Of a stretch of DNA of 64,000 bases, positions 12,125 through 20,800 are shown in pieces (within the stretch, counting starts at the first letter, position 1; every line of letters starts with the position of its first letter). A program made the position numbers and the translations under genes. The notes under the pieces are model-generated. The model was not told the origin of the DNA, searched no databases, and saw nothing but the letters and a program-made list of their open reading frames with translations. The stretch comes from Varibaculum cambriense. GTDB taxonomy: Bacteria > Actinomycetota > Actinomycetes > Actinomycetales > Actinomycetaceae. The stretch covers positions 1 to 64,000 of the forward strand of contig NZ_JAKNHJ010000007.1 of assembly GCF_022133705.1 (NCBI RefSeq), read 5' to 3'.

Positions 12125-13573
12125 CTAAGCCTGCTGCTTGCCCGATTCCTCGCCTGTTGTTGTATTTAGGGTTTCTGACAGGTGCGCGACTCGTTTTTCA
12201 TAGGAGCGGGACTCTAGATCTGTACCTGCCGGGACAGAAGCGGGAGAGGCCTGCTCGAGGAAGGTACCGCGCGCCTTCGAAATACCCCGCATCACGTGGT
12301 ACACCACGATAGCTGCGGCCGAACCCAAGGCAATGCCGTTGAAGGTCAGGGAACCGATCTGCCAGGTGTAGTCGGCGATAGCGATAATCATGGCGACCGC
12401 GGCGGTATTGAGATTTACCGGATCGGCGAAATCAACTTTATTTTGCACCCAGATGCGCACGCCCAACATCCCAATCATGCCGTAAAGAACAGTAGCCGCC
12501 CCGCCGAGCACCCCGGGAGGAATCGTGGCGATGGCTGCCCCAAACTTGGGGAACATGGAGAGGGCCAGCGCCACGAAAGCAGCCACAATATAGGCGGCAG
12601 TGGAGTAGACGCGGGTAGCGGCCATTACCCCAATATTTTCCGCATAGGTAGTGGTAGCGCTACCACCGCCGCAACCGGCAAATACGGTGGAAACCCCGTC
12701 AGCAAAGAGGGCGCGCCCGGTCAGGTGGTCAAGGTTTTCCCCGGTCATGGCGGATACCGATTTCACGTGACCTACGTTTTCAGCAATCAACACCAGCACT
12801 ACCGGGATAAATAGCCCCAAGGTAGAAGGTTCAAACGAAGGGCTGTGGAATTCGGGGAGCCCAATCCAGGCGGCCTCGCCGATGGCTTTGAAATCTACTT
12901 CATGCTGGATTACCGCTGCTACGTAGCCCACGCCCACGCCAATCAGGATGGACAGGCGGCCAATGATGCCTTTGAACAGGACGGTAATCAGCACGATCGA
13001 GGTGACGGTAATGACTGCCGTAACCGCGCCCTCTTTAAACCAGTTCCAGGCCGCCGGGGCCAGGTTAAAACCGATCAGAGCCACAATACATCCGGTTACG
13101 GTAGGCGGCATGATGCGGTCAATCCAGACGGTGCCCGCAAAATGAACGATTACCCCGATCAGCGCCAAAGTAACCCCGACGCTGATGACTCCGCCGAGCG
13201 CCGCCGACTGTCCGTACTGGGCAGATACCGCGGTAATCGGGGCGATCAAAGCAAAGGACGACCCCAAATAGGAAGGCAGTTTACCGGCGGTTACCAGCGC
13301 AAAGAGCAAGGTTCCGATCGCGGTGAAGAACAAGGTGGTGTTGGGGGGAAAGCCAGTCAGCAAGGGCACCAGGAAGGTTGCTCCGAACATGGCGACTACG
13401 TGTTGGGTTCCGATACCGATGGTGCGCGGCCAGGAGAGCCGCTCGCGAGGCATTACCACTTCACCCGGGCCAATCGAGCGGCCATCACCGTGAAGTTTCC
13501 ACAAACCTAGAAGCGGTTTCTTCGGGGATTGTTGGGGAGAGATTGGTTGGGGATTCTGATCGTTATTAGACAT
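12125..13573 (-). CDS. uraA: Uracil/nucleobase permease, NCS2 family
   Basis: A 482-residue polytopic membrane protein of the nucleobase:cation symporter-2 family, about 14 helices in this family. The segment GCGGGSATTTYAENIGVMAA is the diagnostic NCS2 motif, and the preceding LIAENVGHVKSVSAMTGEN carries the Glu that contacts the base in UraA-type uracil permeases. It most likely imports uracil with protons. The N-terminal extension is polar and Gln/Pro-rich. It is a single gene with its promoter in the 13574-13785 gap shared with the divergent I36-like gene. Confidence 0.88.
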   Translation of the reverse strand: MSNNDQNPQPISPQQSPKKPLLGLWKLHGDGRSIGPGEVVMPRERLSWPRTIGIGTQHVVAMFGATFLVPLLTGFPPNTTLFFTAIGTLLFALVTAGKLPSYLGSSFALIAPITAVSAQYGQSAALGGVISVGVTLALIGVIVHFAGTVWIDRIMPPTVTGCIVALIGFNLAPAAWNWFKEGAVTAVITVTSIVLITVLFKGIIGRLSILIGVGVGYVAAVIQHEVDFKAIGEAAWIGLPEFHSPSFEPSTLGLFIPVVLVLIAENVGHVKSVSAMTGENLDHLTGRALFADGVSTVFAGCGGGSATTTYAENIGVMAATRVYSTAAYIVAAFVALALSMFPKFGAAIATIPPGVLGGAATVLYGMIGMLGVRIWVQNKVDFADPVNLNTAAVAMIIAIADYTWQIGSLTFNGIALGSAAAIVVYHVMRGISKARGTFLEQASPASVPAGTDLESRSYEKRVAHLSETLNTTTGEESGKQQA

Positions 13574-13704
13574 TTCGTCCCTATCAGCTAGGAGACTCTG
13601 CCCTTTTGCGGGCTAGGGTCTACTTGAGTTTTACGGTCAGAACTTAACTTTATTCCTCTGAGGGTACTTAAGAAAAGTTAGCCCAAAATTCGCCCTCAAA
13701 ACCA

Positions 13705-13734
13705 TTGAAAAACAAAAAAGTTTAGTTTTATAGT
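13705..13734 (+). promoter_or_regulatory. Promoter of the I36/MacAB-like cluster
   Basis: A TTGAAA -35 box (13705-13710) and a TATAGT -10 box (13729-13734) are separated by 18 bp in an AT-rich stretch. The expected start near 13741 gives a leader of about 45 nt to the ATG at 13786, which is preceded by an AGGAGA ribosome site. Confidence 0.6.
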
Positions 13735-13785
13735 TATCTAGTTAGCGTATTGATTCATCGTCAACCAAGTTAGGAGATTCCTATT

Positions 13786-14139
13786 ATGTCCACTTTCAAA
13801 AGACTGTCCGGAGCACTAGCCGCCACCGCCATGTTGATATCGGGAATAGTTTGTGCCCCAGCTGCACAGGCAGCTCCTTCTTGCTCTTCTGGCTACGTTT
13901 GTATGTGGAACGGAATTAACGGGACCGGTACGAAGTTCAAATATTCCTCATCTGCGAATCACACCCATCAGATCCACTCAGTCTATTTTAACTATCGGAA
14001 AATGGGAACCAAGTTTACGAGCGAAAGGAATGGCAGGGGATATAGAATTACCTCCTACACCCCCTCTCAAAGAGGTTTTCGCAATTGGGATCGCATAAAC
14101 TGGAAAGCCTGCCGCTCACACTGGGATTTTAAGATTTAA
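13786..14139 (+). CDS. Secreted peptidase-inhibitor-I36-like small protein
   Basis: A 117-residue precursor with a Sec signal peptide (about 1-29, cleavage after AQA). The mature protein is about 88 residues and basic. It begins CSSGYVCMWNGINGTG, the cysteine/Trp pattern of the I36 (SMI-like, crystallin-fold) family, and has a further Cys near the C-terminus (WKACRSH). I36 proteins include metalloprotease inhibitors, but most actinobacterial members are uncharacterised. Four genes follow on the same strand at 0-32 bp gaps or overlapping: a lipoprotein and a three-component ABC efflux system. That layout resembles small bacteriocin loci such as lactococcin 972, so an antagonistic role is possible but unproven. 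The locus is AT-richer than its surroundings. Confidence 0.75.
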   Translation: MSTFKRLSGALAATAMLISGIVCAPAAQAAPSCSSGYVCMWNGINGTGTKFKYSSSANHTHQIHSVYFNYRKMGTKFTSERNGRGYRITSYTPSQRGFRNWDRINWKACRSHWDFKI

Positions 14140-14159
14140 TCTAGAATTGAAGGATTCGT

Positions 14160-15071
14160 ATGAGAACCAAAAAGAGGCTGAAATTCTTACAAATACTCTG
14201 CGGAATTTCACTGGTTAGCTTTATGACGGCGTGCGCTTCACAACCGGTTGATGATAGCGCCGAGTGGACTCCTAGTAAATCTGCTGTAAATAGCCACATT
14301 TATCTAAGCGAGACCAACGCTATTCTCTATCCCCCACAGGCAGAAACTAACCAGTTGCGTAACGCATATTATGCGGCAGTTACATCTTGTATGCAGAAGC
14401 AAGGATTTTCCTATACGCCCACAGACGCCAATTCCCCATCATTGGATTTGATTTCAATGAACGAAAAGGCAATTGAAAATGTTTATGAATACGTCTCAGA
14501 AGAAGACGCGGTAAAATACGGCGTCGCCGCCCCAGGATGGTACGACCAGGATGCTAAAGCTCCAGACGATAAAATTTCGTCTCCCGAAGATCGGGCGCTC
14601 TACGGAGACGAAAACAGTAAAAACCCTTCAGGATGCGTGAACGAAGCAATGAAGGCGGTACTTCCAAAATATAAACGCATGGTCGAACTTGAGCAGGAAG
14701 CTACCAACATTTCTGTACAAGCCGCAGACGCAATCTCCACAACGAAATACAAAGCTGCAGCAGCTTGGAATAAATGCATGAAAAACGAGGGATACACTCA
14801 GTTTTTATCCCCCTCTTCCCTGTCTAGCCCGAAGGGGGATGAGGCTCCCGACATGTCCTGGCCGGCACCAAATCCCGGTATAGAAGAAATAAAGGCAGCT
14901 CAGGCCGCTTCTCGCTGTATGACAAGCACCAGGTATCTTGAAAAAGTTTCCAAAGCGGAGGCACTAGCGGTACATAAGATATTAGCGAAGAAACCAGGGC
15001 TAATCACGGAGTGGCAAGAACTACGCCAAGATAGCCTAAAAAAGAGTAAAAATATTTCCGGAGAAAACTAA
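14160..15071 (+). CDS. Lipoprotein of the I36/MacAB-like cluster
   Basis: A 303-residue predicted lipoprotein. A positively charged start, a hydrophobic stretch and the lipobox MTAC put the lipidated Cys near residue 25. The mature part contains repeated cysteine-containing helices (SCMQKQGFSY, SGCVNEAM, NKCMKNEGYTQ, SRCMTST), a pattern found in many uncharacterised actinobacterial surface lipoproteins. No enzyme motif is visible. It starts 20 bp after the I36-like gene and is followed after 32 bp by the membrane-fusion-like gene, so it is probably part of the same operon. A surface immunity or docking role is a guess from context only. Confidence 0.72.
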   Translation: MRTKKRLKFLQILCGISLVSFMTACASQPVDDSAEWTPSKSAVNSHIYLSETNAILYPPQAETNQLRNAYYAAVTSCMQKQGFSYTPTDANSPSLDLISMNEKAIENVYEYVSEEDAVKYGVAAPGWYDQDAKAPDDKISSPEDRALYGDENSKNPSGCVNEAMKAVLPKYKRMVELEQEATNISVQAADAISTTKYKAAAAWNKCMKNEGYTQFLSPSSLSSPKGDEAPDMSWPAPNPGIEEIKAAQAASRCMTSTRYLEKVSKAEALAVHKILAKKPGLITEWQELRQDSLKKSKNISGEN

Positions 15072-15103
15072 TATTTTCGTCCCACCACATAGGATGCTAT
15101 AAC

Positions 15104-16297
15104 TTGAAATTCTTGAGCCGCGGTAAACGCCGAGTTGCATGGAAAACAGTCATTTTTACTGCTACTGGAGCAGCTATATGTCTGGGTTTTGTTTTACTTC
15201 TGACGCTGAGTTTCTTATCCCCCTCCAAGGCGCGTCCTATCTCTAGTGCTCACCCGGTCGCTACCGCGAAAGTAGAAGCTGGAAAACTATCTCGCACGCT
15301 AACAGGAACAGCTAACATTTCGTCCTCTAGCGAAAGAGAAATTCCTCTTTCAGTTAGCAGCGAGGACGAAGTAGGGGTGATCTCGGCGTTGCCAGTCAGC
15401 GCTGGAAAACCTGTTCCCTACTGTCATGCTTTGCTAGAAATATCAGGGCGTCCCCTTTTAGCGTTAAACGGATTAATACCTGCCTACCGCGACCTCCATA
15501 TCGGCGACAGCGGCAAGGATGTCACCCAGCTGCAAAAAGCTTTGAAGAGCTGTGGCTATTCGGTTGCAGCAGATGGACATCTAGGTAAATACACTGCCCA
15601 GCTCGTCGCGAGGCTCTATCGAAACAACGGTTATGCTCCGGCTCAGAACCCGAATAAGCGAAATAGCAGTCAGGATACCTCTGATAATAAATCCCAGCCG
15701 GAATCAGATGCCAAAAGCACTGACAACGAAACTGGCTCAGATGATTCATTAGTTATCCCCCGCAGTGAAGTCGCCTATATACCTGCCAATTCCACTATTA
15801 CCGCGCTGCCTGATTTGGGTAGCTATCTGGGTGAGAAATCTAGTGTGAAAATCGGGGTAGGCGCCCCCTTAGCAATCCTGAAATTAGACGCAAAACAGAT
15901 ACTGAAGCTGCGTGAAGGCTTACCAATAAAGCTGGAGTCTGGTCAATGGAATAACGAGACCACATTACCCGCAATCCCCAACTCTCCCGACTCCAATGAT
16001 AGTGATGAAGAACAAAGCTCAGAACCAACATACACTTTGCGGATCCCCTTAAATAATCCCCCAAATAACGCCCTAACTACTTGTCAATGGAGCGTAACCA
16101 TCGGTTCTAACACTACTTATCCGTTCACTGTGCCCGAGGCAGCAATCCGAGAGGATAACAAAGGGACTTATGTGCAAAAGAAGACCGGAGACTCTACCCA
16201 GAAAACTTATGTTGAAATTATCGAAAGTGGCGATGGAGCCGTAGCCATTAAAGGAGCAGTAAAAACTGGAGAAATTGTCTTGCTGGGAGATAAATAA
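15104..16297 (+). CDS. MacA-like membrane fusion protein with peptidoglycan-binding domain
   Basis: A 397-residue protein starting at TTG with AGGA 9 nt upstream. One N-terminal membrane helix (about 15-38) is followed by a hybrid-motif start (HPVATAKVEAGKLSRTLTG) typical of efflux adaptor proteins. A peptidoglycan_binding_1 domain follows (about 125-175, DLHIGDSGKDVTQLQKALKS). A Ser/Asp/Asn-rich linker and a C-terminal beta domain with YVEIIESGDGAVAIKGAVKTG complete it. Such adaptors pair with MacB-type ABC transporters in Gram-positive bacteria and connect the transporter to the wall. The ATPase gene begins at the next base after its stop. Confidence 0.8.
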   Translation: MKFLSRGKRRVAWKTVIFTATGAAICLGFVLLLTLSFLSPSKARPISSAHPVATAKVEAGKLSRTLTGTANISSSSEREIPLSVSSEDEVGVISALPVSAGKPVPYCHALLEISGRPLLALNGLIPAYRDLHIGDSGKDVTQLQKALKSCGYSVAADGHLGKYTAQLVARLYRNNGYAPAQNPNKRNSSQDTSDNKSQPESDAKSTDNETGSDDSLVIPRSEVAYIPANSTITALPDLGSYLGEKSSVKIGVGAPLAILKLDAKQILKLREGLPIKLESGQWNNETTLPAIPNSPDSNDSDEEQSSEPTYTLRIPLNNPPNNALTTCQWSVTIGSNTTYPFTVPEAAIREDNKGTYVQKKTGDSTQKTYVEIIESGDGAVAIKGAVKTGEIVLLGDK

Positions 16298-17041
16298 GTG
16301 GACTCTAACGCTCAGGATAATACCTTTGATATAGCCCCTCCGACTAATGAGCCCCCTATCCTAGAAATGCATAACTTAAACCGTACCTTCGGGACAGGGA
16401 ATTCTACTGTTTATGCCTTAAAAAATGTGAATCTAAAAATAAAAAAAGGGGAATCAGTAGTAATTACCGGTCCTTCTGGGGCGGGAAAATCAACTCTCCT
16501 AAACATCCTGGGGTTATTAGACCCCAACTACGAAGGCACGTTAAAGATACAAGGGAAGGATTGCAGCAAACTAAAACCAGCACAAATTGATCAATTACGG
16601 GCTGATCATATTGGTTTTATTTTTCAGGATTTCGGTTTAATTCCTTACCTGAATGTAATACAAAATATCGAGTTGGGTTTTACCTACAGTAATCTCGGAA
16701 GGGACATACGAAAAGAAAAAACACTCTTTTGTTTATCGGCAGTGGGGCTAGAACATCGAGCAACCGCTCGTATTAGCACCTTATCTGGGGGTGAAAAACA
16801 ACGGGTAGCCATTGCTCGAACCTTAACTAGGTCACCCAGTCTACTGTTAGCTGATGAACCCACGGGGAATCTCGATCAAGATAATTCTCAAAAAACTATT
16901 GAACTCTTATTGCAGGTACAACAGAGCAGTGGATGCGCTCTGGTAGTGGTCACGCATGAGCCAGAAGTGCGCGCCCAGTTCAGCCAAGGTTACTTGGTCG
17001 TAGACGGAAACGTGGAGCAGGTCAATTATGACAAGAGTTAA
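16298..17041 (+). CDS. MacB/LolD-type ABC transporter ATPase
   Basis: A 247-residue ATPase subunit starting at GTG directly after the TAA of the adaptor gene. Walker A is GPSGAGKSTLL, the Q-loop is IFQDFGLIPYLN, the signature is LSGGEKQRVAIART, Walker B is LLLADEPTGNLD and the H-loop is VVTHEP. The FGLIPYLN and DEPTGNLD forms are typical of the MacB/LolD/FtsE group, which uses FtsX-like permeases and mechanically exports peptides, antibiotics or lipoproteins. Its stop overlaps the permease start by 14 bp. Confidence 0.9.
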   Translation: MDSNAQDNTFDIAPPTNEPPILEMHNLNRTFGTGNSTVYALKNVNLKIKKGESVVITGPSGAGKSTLLNILGLLDPNYEGTLKIQGKDCSKLKPAQIDQLRADHIGFIFQDFGLIPYLNVIQNIELGFTYSNLGRDIRKEKTLFCLSAVGLEHRATARISTLSGGEKQRVAIARTLTRSPSLLLADEPTGNLDQDNSQKTIELLLQVQQSSGCALVVVTHEPEVRAQFSQGYLVVDGNVEQVNYDKS

Positions 17042-18197
17042 TTGGGGACTGCTACTACAGCAATCTCTTGGTGCCATCTGGGGCAGAAAAATGCGCTCCG
17101 TCATGACCGCGTTTGGGATAACCGTGGGGATTCTAGTTTTTCTTGTCACCTTAGGTTGGTCTCTCTCCGCCAGTGCCGACATAAACGCAACTTTCGATGA
17201 GCGTACGGCGACTACCATAACCGTTACTGCCCGTGAAGATGCTGAGCAAATACTAGATAAAAACTTCACTGACAGGGTAACGAAAATGCAGGGGGTAAAA
17301 GCAGCAGGACGTTACAGCAGCGCACCCCAAGCCGATTGCCACACTCACCCCGGCGAGACTCAAACCACTCCTATAATCGTGGCTGATCCCGGGTTTTTAC
17401 AAGCCAGTGGCATGAAAGTAAAAAGCGGGAGATTTTTCGATAAAAGCATCGAGAGAATTCCAGGGCCGGTCGCCTTGTTAGGGCCGACTGCTGCTAACAA
17501 CTTGGATATGACCACAACTGACGGCACCACAAGAATTATTTGCGATGGCAAATCTATTCCAGTGTTTGGGGTCTTGTCCTCCACCGGCCAGGCCGCGGGT
17601 GCAAGTTCAGCGGTAATTATTTCTAAGAATCTAGACGGCAGTGATGTGTCATATCAAGCTGGAGAGGGACTTGCTGGCGTGGTTGAAACCGAGTTAGGTG
17701 CCACTAAAAAAGTGGCAGCTGCGCTTCCGTATGCAGTATCTGCCAGGCATTCGGAGCTAGTCGCAGTCAGAATGCCACCAAGTACCGAAGAACTCCGAGG
17801 TAAAGTAACAACTTCATTAAACACAATGGCAATCGGGGTTTCTATCCTTTCCCTAGTAGTGGGCGCAATAGGAATTATGACAACTACGCTAACCTCGGTT
17901 ATTGAACGCACTACAGAAATAGGGTTGCGTCGTTCTCTTGGGGCACGTCCGCGTCACATTGCGTGCCAGTTTATTATCGAAGGAGTGTTTCTTGGGGGCA
18001 TCGGCGCTTTTTTTGGAGTACTTCTCGGCTTAGTTTCACTGTTAGTGTTAGTCAAGCTACAAGGGTGGACGCCAGTAATGTACCCGCTAATACCGGTGCT
18101 ATTGATTCCCGGAGGAATGATCATCGGAATACTCTCATCCCTGGTTCCTGCCTTACGTGCTGCTAAAATTCCTCCAGCAGCCGCCTTAAGACACTAA
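17028..18197 (+). CDS. MacB/FtsX-type ABC transporter permease
   Basis: A 389-residue permease. One N-terminal helix (about 22-45, SVMTAFGITVGILVFLV) is followed by a large extracytoplasmic domain (about 46-265) and three C-terminal helices. The segment TTEIGLRRSLGARPRHIACQF is the conserved cytoplasmic loop of FtsX-like permeases that contacts the ATPase. With the adaptor and ATPase it forms a complete MacAB-like exporter. Substrate unknown: the secreted I36-like product or a toxic peptide is suggested by the gene order. The start overlaps the ATPase gene by 14 bp. Confidence 0.88.
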   Translation: MTRVNWGLLLQQSLGAIWGRKMRSVMTAFGITVGILVFLVTLGWSLSASADINATFDERTATTITVTAREDAEQILDKNFTDRVTKMQGVKAAGRYSSAPQADCHTHPGETQTTPIIVADPGFLQASGMKVKSGRFFDKSIERIPGPVALLGPTAANNLDMTTTDGTTRIICDGKSIPVFGVLSSTGQAAGASSAVIISKNLDGSDVSYQAGEGLAGVVETELGATKKVAAALPYAVSARHSELVAVRMPPSTEELRGKVTTSLNTMAIGVSILSLVVGAIGIMTTTLTSVIERTTEIGLRRSLGARPRHIACQFIIEGVFLGGIGAFFGVLLGLVSLLVLVKLQGWTPVMYPLIPVLLIPGGMIIGILSSLVPALRAAKIPPAAALRH

Positions 18198-18263
18198 AGA
18201 CCTGGAGCCTCTGAAATAGCAATCTAGCCATTTACCCTCTGCCGCCAGCAATAGTATGGGGGT

Positions 18264-18758
18264 ATGCAAAAAAAACTGGTTTACCGCGATGAAGTTGACG
18301 ACCCGATTGCTTTGCCGGATTTGAGCGACCCGGAACAAACCTCGCGGTTCTTGCTGTCTCTGCCGGATGTTTCCGACAAGTGCCCCTCGGCCAAGGCACA
18401 GCTTATTGAGGCGATGGGGATCCGTTTTCACCACTTAGGCGCGGATTTAATGGTTTGCTCCATGCCGGTAGAGGGTAACCGCCAGACCCTGGGCGTACTC
18501 CATGGCGGAGCGAATGCAGTGTTGGGGGAAACCACCGGGTCTTTGGCTGCCAACTATGCGGCTCCGGAAGGCAAACATGCGGTGGGGTCAAATATCTTTG
18601 TCACCCACCATCGTCCGGCTATCGGGGGGCGGGTCTATTGCGTGGCGACTTTAGCGCAAAGCGGGCGCACCCTCGCGACTTATTTCTTAAAGATTTTTTC
18701 CGAGGACGGGAAGCTCACTGCCTCCGGCACCCACACCTGCGCCTTTGTAGATGACTAA
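18264..18758 (+). CDS. PaaI-family hotdog thioesterase
   Basis: A 164-residue protein whose C-terminal 115 residues form a hotdog domain. VLHGGANAVLGETTGSLAA is the hallmark of the PaaI/YbdB group of acyl-CoA thioesterases (catalytic Asp/Glu on the helix after HGG). About 45 extra residues at the N-terminus are polar. It is expected to hydrolyse a small aromatic or isoprenoid-type acyl-CoA in the cytoplasm; the substrate is unknown. Its TAA ends exactly one base before the left attachment repeat of the integrative element. Confidence 0.85.
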   Translation: MQKKLVYRDEVDDPIALPDLSDPEQTSRFLLSLPDVSDKCPSAKAQLIEAMGIRFHHLGADLMVCSMPVEGNRQTLGVLHGGANAVLGETTGSLAANYAAPEGKHAVGSNIFVTHHRPAIGGRVYCVATLAQSGRTLATYFLKIFSEDGKLTASGTHTCAFVDD

Positions 18759-18781
18759 CGGTGCGCAAGGGGGGACTTGAA
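18759..18781. repeat. Attachment repeat, left end of integrative element
   Basis: These 23 bp are identical to 24174-24196, which is the 3' end of the intact tRNA-Leu gene. After position 18781 the similarity stops. This is the duplicated att core left by site-specific integration. It lies directly after the thioesterase stop codon and 204 bp before the integrase gene. Confidence 0.9.
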
Positions 18782-18924
18782 AGCCCCTTAATCGCCTGAC
18801 CTGGAAAAATAAAAAATAAGCCCCTACCAGCGATAAGCCCCTCTATTTGCGCTGGTGAACGTATTGTTTCCGCTGGTTGCTAGACTTCACCTAAACGCAT
18901 TTGATATCATTTAACTACGTTTCA

Positions 18925-18957
18925 TCTGACAACGTTCTGACAACGTTCTGACAACGA
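18925..18957. repeat. Three 11-bp direct repeats, probable integrase arm sites
   Basis: Three tandem copies of TCTGACAACGT (the last ending in A) occupy 18925-18957, just upstream of the integrase. Two copies of the same unit, with the same TTTCA lead-in, lie at 24098-24119 inside the other end. A matched repeat near both ends fits arm-type binding sites of a tyrosine integrase. Confidence 0.65.
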
Positions 18958-18984
18958 AAACGCGAGCCGAAACAAGGGGGAAAC

Positions 18985-20235
18985 ATGGCAACGTCACATT
19001 TTGGGCGCATACTACGGTTAAAATCTGGACGTTATCGCGCTGATTACCAACGCCCCGATATGCAGGGGATAGAGACGCGCGCCGCGCGGATCACAGCCCC
19101 TCAAACGTTCGCGGTTAAAGAAGCGGCGGTTAGCTGGCTCGCAAAAGAAAAAGCCGCTATTGATTCTGGAAACTGGAAAAGCCCGGAACAGCTCGCGGAA
19201 GAAGCAGAAGAAGCCGCCCGCCTAGCAGAAGCAGACGCGCTAACCTTTGGAGAGTTCGCAGAATTATCGCTTGCGGCTCGCAAAGACCGACACTCAACCG
19301 AAACATATCGAAAAGAACTAAGCAACTACAACCACTGGATTAAACCCTATTGGGGGGATAAACCTATTAAGGCGATCACCCCGCAACAAGTGACCGCCTG
19401 GCTTAACACTTTCGACCTGACCCGCCCGGGCTATAAACGCCCGCTAGAGTTGTTTAACGCCATGATGAACGAAGCGGTTAAAGATTTTGAGGTAATCGAA
19501 AAGAACCCAGCAGAGCGCCCGATCTACCGGCTAAGAAAATCCGGCAAGAAAATCCATGCCACCAAGTCCCAGCGACACGAAGCCGCCCCGCTAACCATGA
19601 ACGAACTAATAGCGCTCGCGGACAAGATAACCCCGCCATGCTTGCGTTTGTGGATATTGCTAGGCGGTCTGCTAGGTTTACGCGCTGGCGAACTTAGAGG
19701 GCTAACCCGATCATCTTTCGATTGGGATAAACAGTTATTGACCGTGGACAGGGCAACTACCGGCGTTGGTAAGACCTTAGACGCGGACGCCGCCCCGAAA
19801 ACTGCAACATCTTTCCGAGTGCTACCGATACCGCCCGCCTTGGAAAGCGAAATAAAACGACACTTGGAGGCTTTCGCGGCGTTTGGTAAAGATGGTTTAT
19901 TGTTTCCTTCCCCGCGTGATCCAGAACGCCCCCGCGATACAACCGGCATAGGGCAAGCCATGCGCCGGGCGTGTAAACGGCTAGGGATAGAGCCACGCAC
20001 GAGCCACGACCTGAGACACAGCGCCGCTAGTCTGCTGGCAGAAGCCGGGATACCGGCGGTTACTGTTCAAGCGATTCTAGGACACGCCGAAAGCTCAATA
20101 ACCAGGCGTTATACTCACGCTTTCCAAGAGCAGACCGCGAAAGCGCTAAACGGTTTAGGGGACGCCTTCACAACCGCCGCGAGCGGACGCGATAACGTGC
20201 TAAAGTTACCAACCCAGAAAGGGCTAAGCGCATGA
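18985..20235 (+). CDS. int: Tyrosine-family site-specific integrase
   Basis: A 416-residue phage-type integrase. An N-terminal arm-binding/SAM-like region (about 1-180, with FGEFAELSLAARKDRHSTETYRKEL) precedes the catalytic domain (about 195-400). The catalytic residues are visible as the Arg in LLGLRAGELRGL, the HxxR of SHDLRHSAASLL, the His of ILGHAESS and the nucleophile Tyr of RRYTHAF. It recombines the attachment site in tRNA-Leu. The ATG start is preceded by AAGGGGGAAAC. The next gene overlaps its stop by 4 bp. Confidence 0.95.
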   Translation: MATSHFGRILRLKSGRYRADYQRPDMQGIETRAARITAPQTFAVKEAAVSWLAKEKAAIDSGNWKSPEQLAEEAEEAARLAEADALTFGEFAELSLAARKDRHSTETYRKELSNYNHWIKPYWGDKPIKAITPQQVTAWLNTFDLTRPGYKRPLELFNAMMNEAVKDFEVIEKNPAERPIYRLRKSGKKIHATKSQRHEAAPLTMNELIALADKITPPCLRLWILLGGLLGLRAGELRGLTRSSFDWDKQLLTVDRATTGVGKTLDADAAPKTATSFRVLPIPPALESEIKRHLEAFAAFGKDGLLFPSPRDPERPRDTTGIGQAMRRACKRLGIEPRTSHDLRHSAASLLAEAGIPAVTVQAILGHAESSITRRYTHAFQEQTAKALNGLGDAFTTAASGRDNVLKLPTQKGLSA

Positions 20236-20780
20236 GCGAAAACGAGAAGCCGCGAGTGCTTAAAGTCTGGTGTGGCCGGCGCGATGAAGCACACCGAAAC
20301 CAAAAAGGCGGGGTAAGAACCCCGCTTGCATATATTGAACCGGTCAGGTCTGGAAAGCCTGACAATATCCCTTTTAGCATAGATGGCGTTATCAGTTGCT
20401 CGCTAAAAGTTCGCTCATACTGGAAACTTAAAACGGTTGGAACAAAGAGCACCCGCCCCCTTAGACAGCTGAAACGCATCCACGAAGAACAAGAAAAAAA
20501 TAAAGCTAAGTTTAGTAATGATGTTATTGATAAAACTTATAAAGCCCTTTGGCATGCAGAACATCAACGCAATTCCGGTCTAGTGATGAACTACCTACCC
20601 GGTAAAGTTATTTTGACGTGCCCAGTGTGCGACACCACTTATTTTTTTCTGTTGTTTAACGATGTTGCCGAATGGTTAGATAGCCAGATTGGTAAAAGCC
20701 GTTACATATCCGCTGAAAGGTTGGAAATACTATCTGACGCAATGACAAACAAGTTAAAAGAACAGCACGGAACGCATTAG
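20232..20780 (+). CDS. Unknown protein coupled to the integrase
   Basis: A 182-residue protein that I do not recognise. It starts in an ATGA overlap with the integrase stop, so it is translationally coupled. The middle is basic and Lys-rich. A single CPVC knuckle (about residue 130) could be half of a zinc site. No membrane segment or signal peptide is seen. A GAACGC-ATTA-GCGTTC hairpin followed by TTTCT overlaps its stop codon (20770-20785) and may end transcription. Position suggests a role in control of integration, but nothing in the sequence proves it. Confidence 0.7.
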   Translation: MSENEKPRVLKVWCGRRDEAHRNQKGGVRTPLAYIEPVRSGKPDNIPFSIDGVISCSLKVRSYWKLKTVGTKSTRPLRQLKRIHEEQEKNKAKFSNDVIDKTYKALWHAEHQRNSGLVMNYLPGKVILTCPVCDTTYFFLLFNDVAEWLDSQIGKSRYISAERLEILSDAMTNKLKEQHGTH

Positions 20781-20790
20781 CGTTCTTTCT
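20770..20790 (+). terminator. Short hairpin at the stop of the integrase operon
   Basis: GAACGC (20770-20775) and GCGTTC (20780-20785) form a 6-bp stem with a 4-nt loop, followed by TTTCT. The stop codon of the unknown gene lies inside it. Confidence 0.5.
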
Positions 20791-20800
20791 GGTATATACT

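Noticed and set aside
12296-13510. Histidine- and glycine-rich plus-strand ORFs opposite the uracil permease
   Set aside because: Shadows of a membrane-protein gene; the permease frame has clear NCS2 motifs.
13786-14139. I36-like gene as a lantibiotic or other modified peptide
   Set aside because: No modification enzymes are nearby, and the precursor has a normal Sec signal and cysteine pattern of the I36 family.
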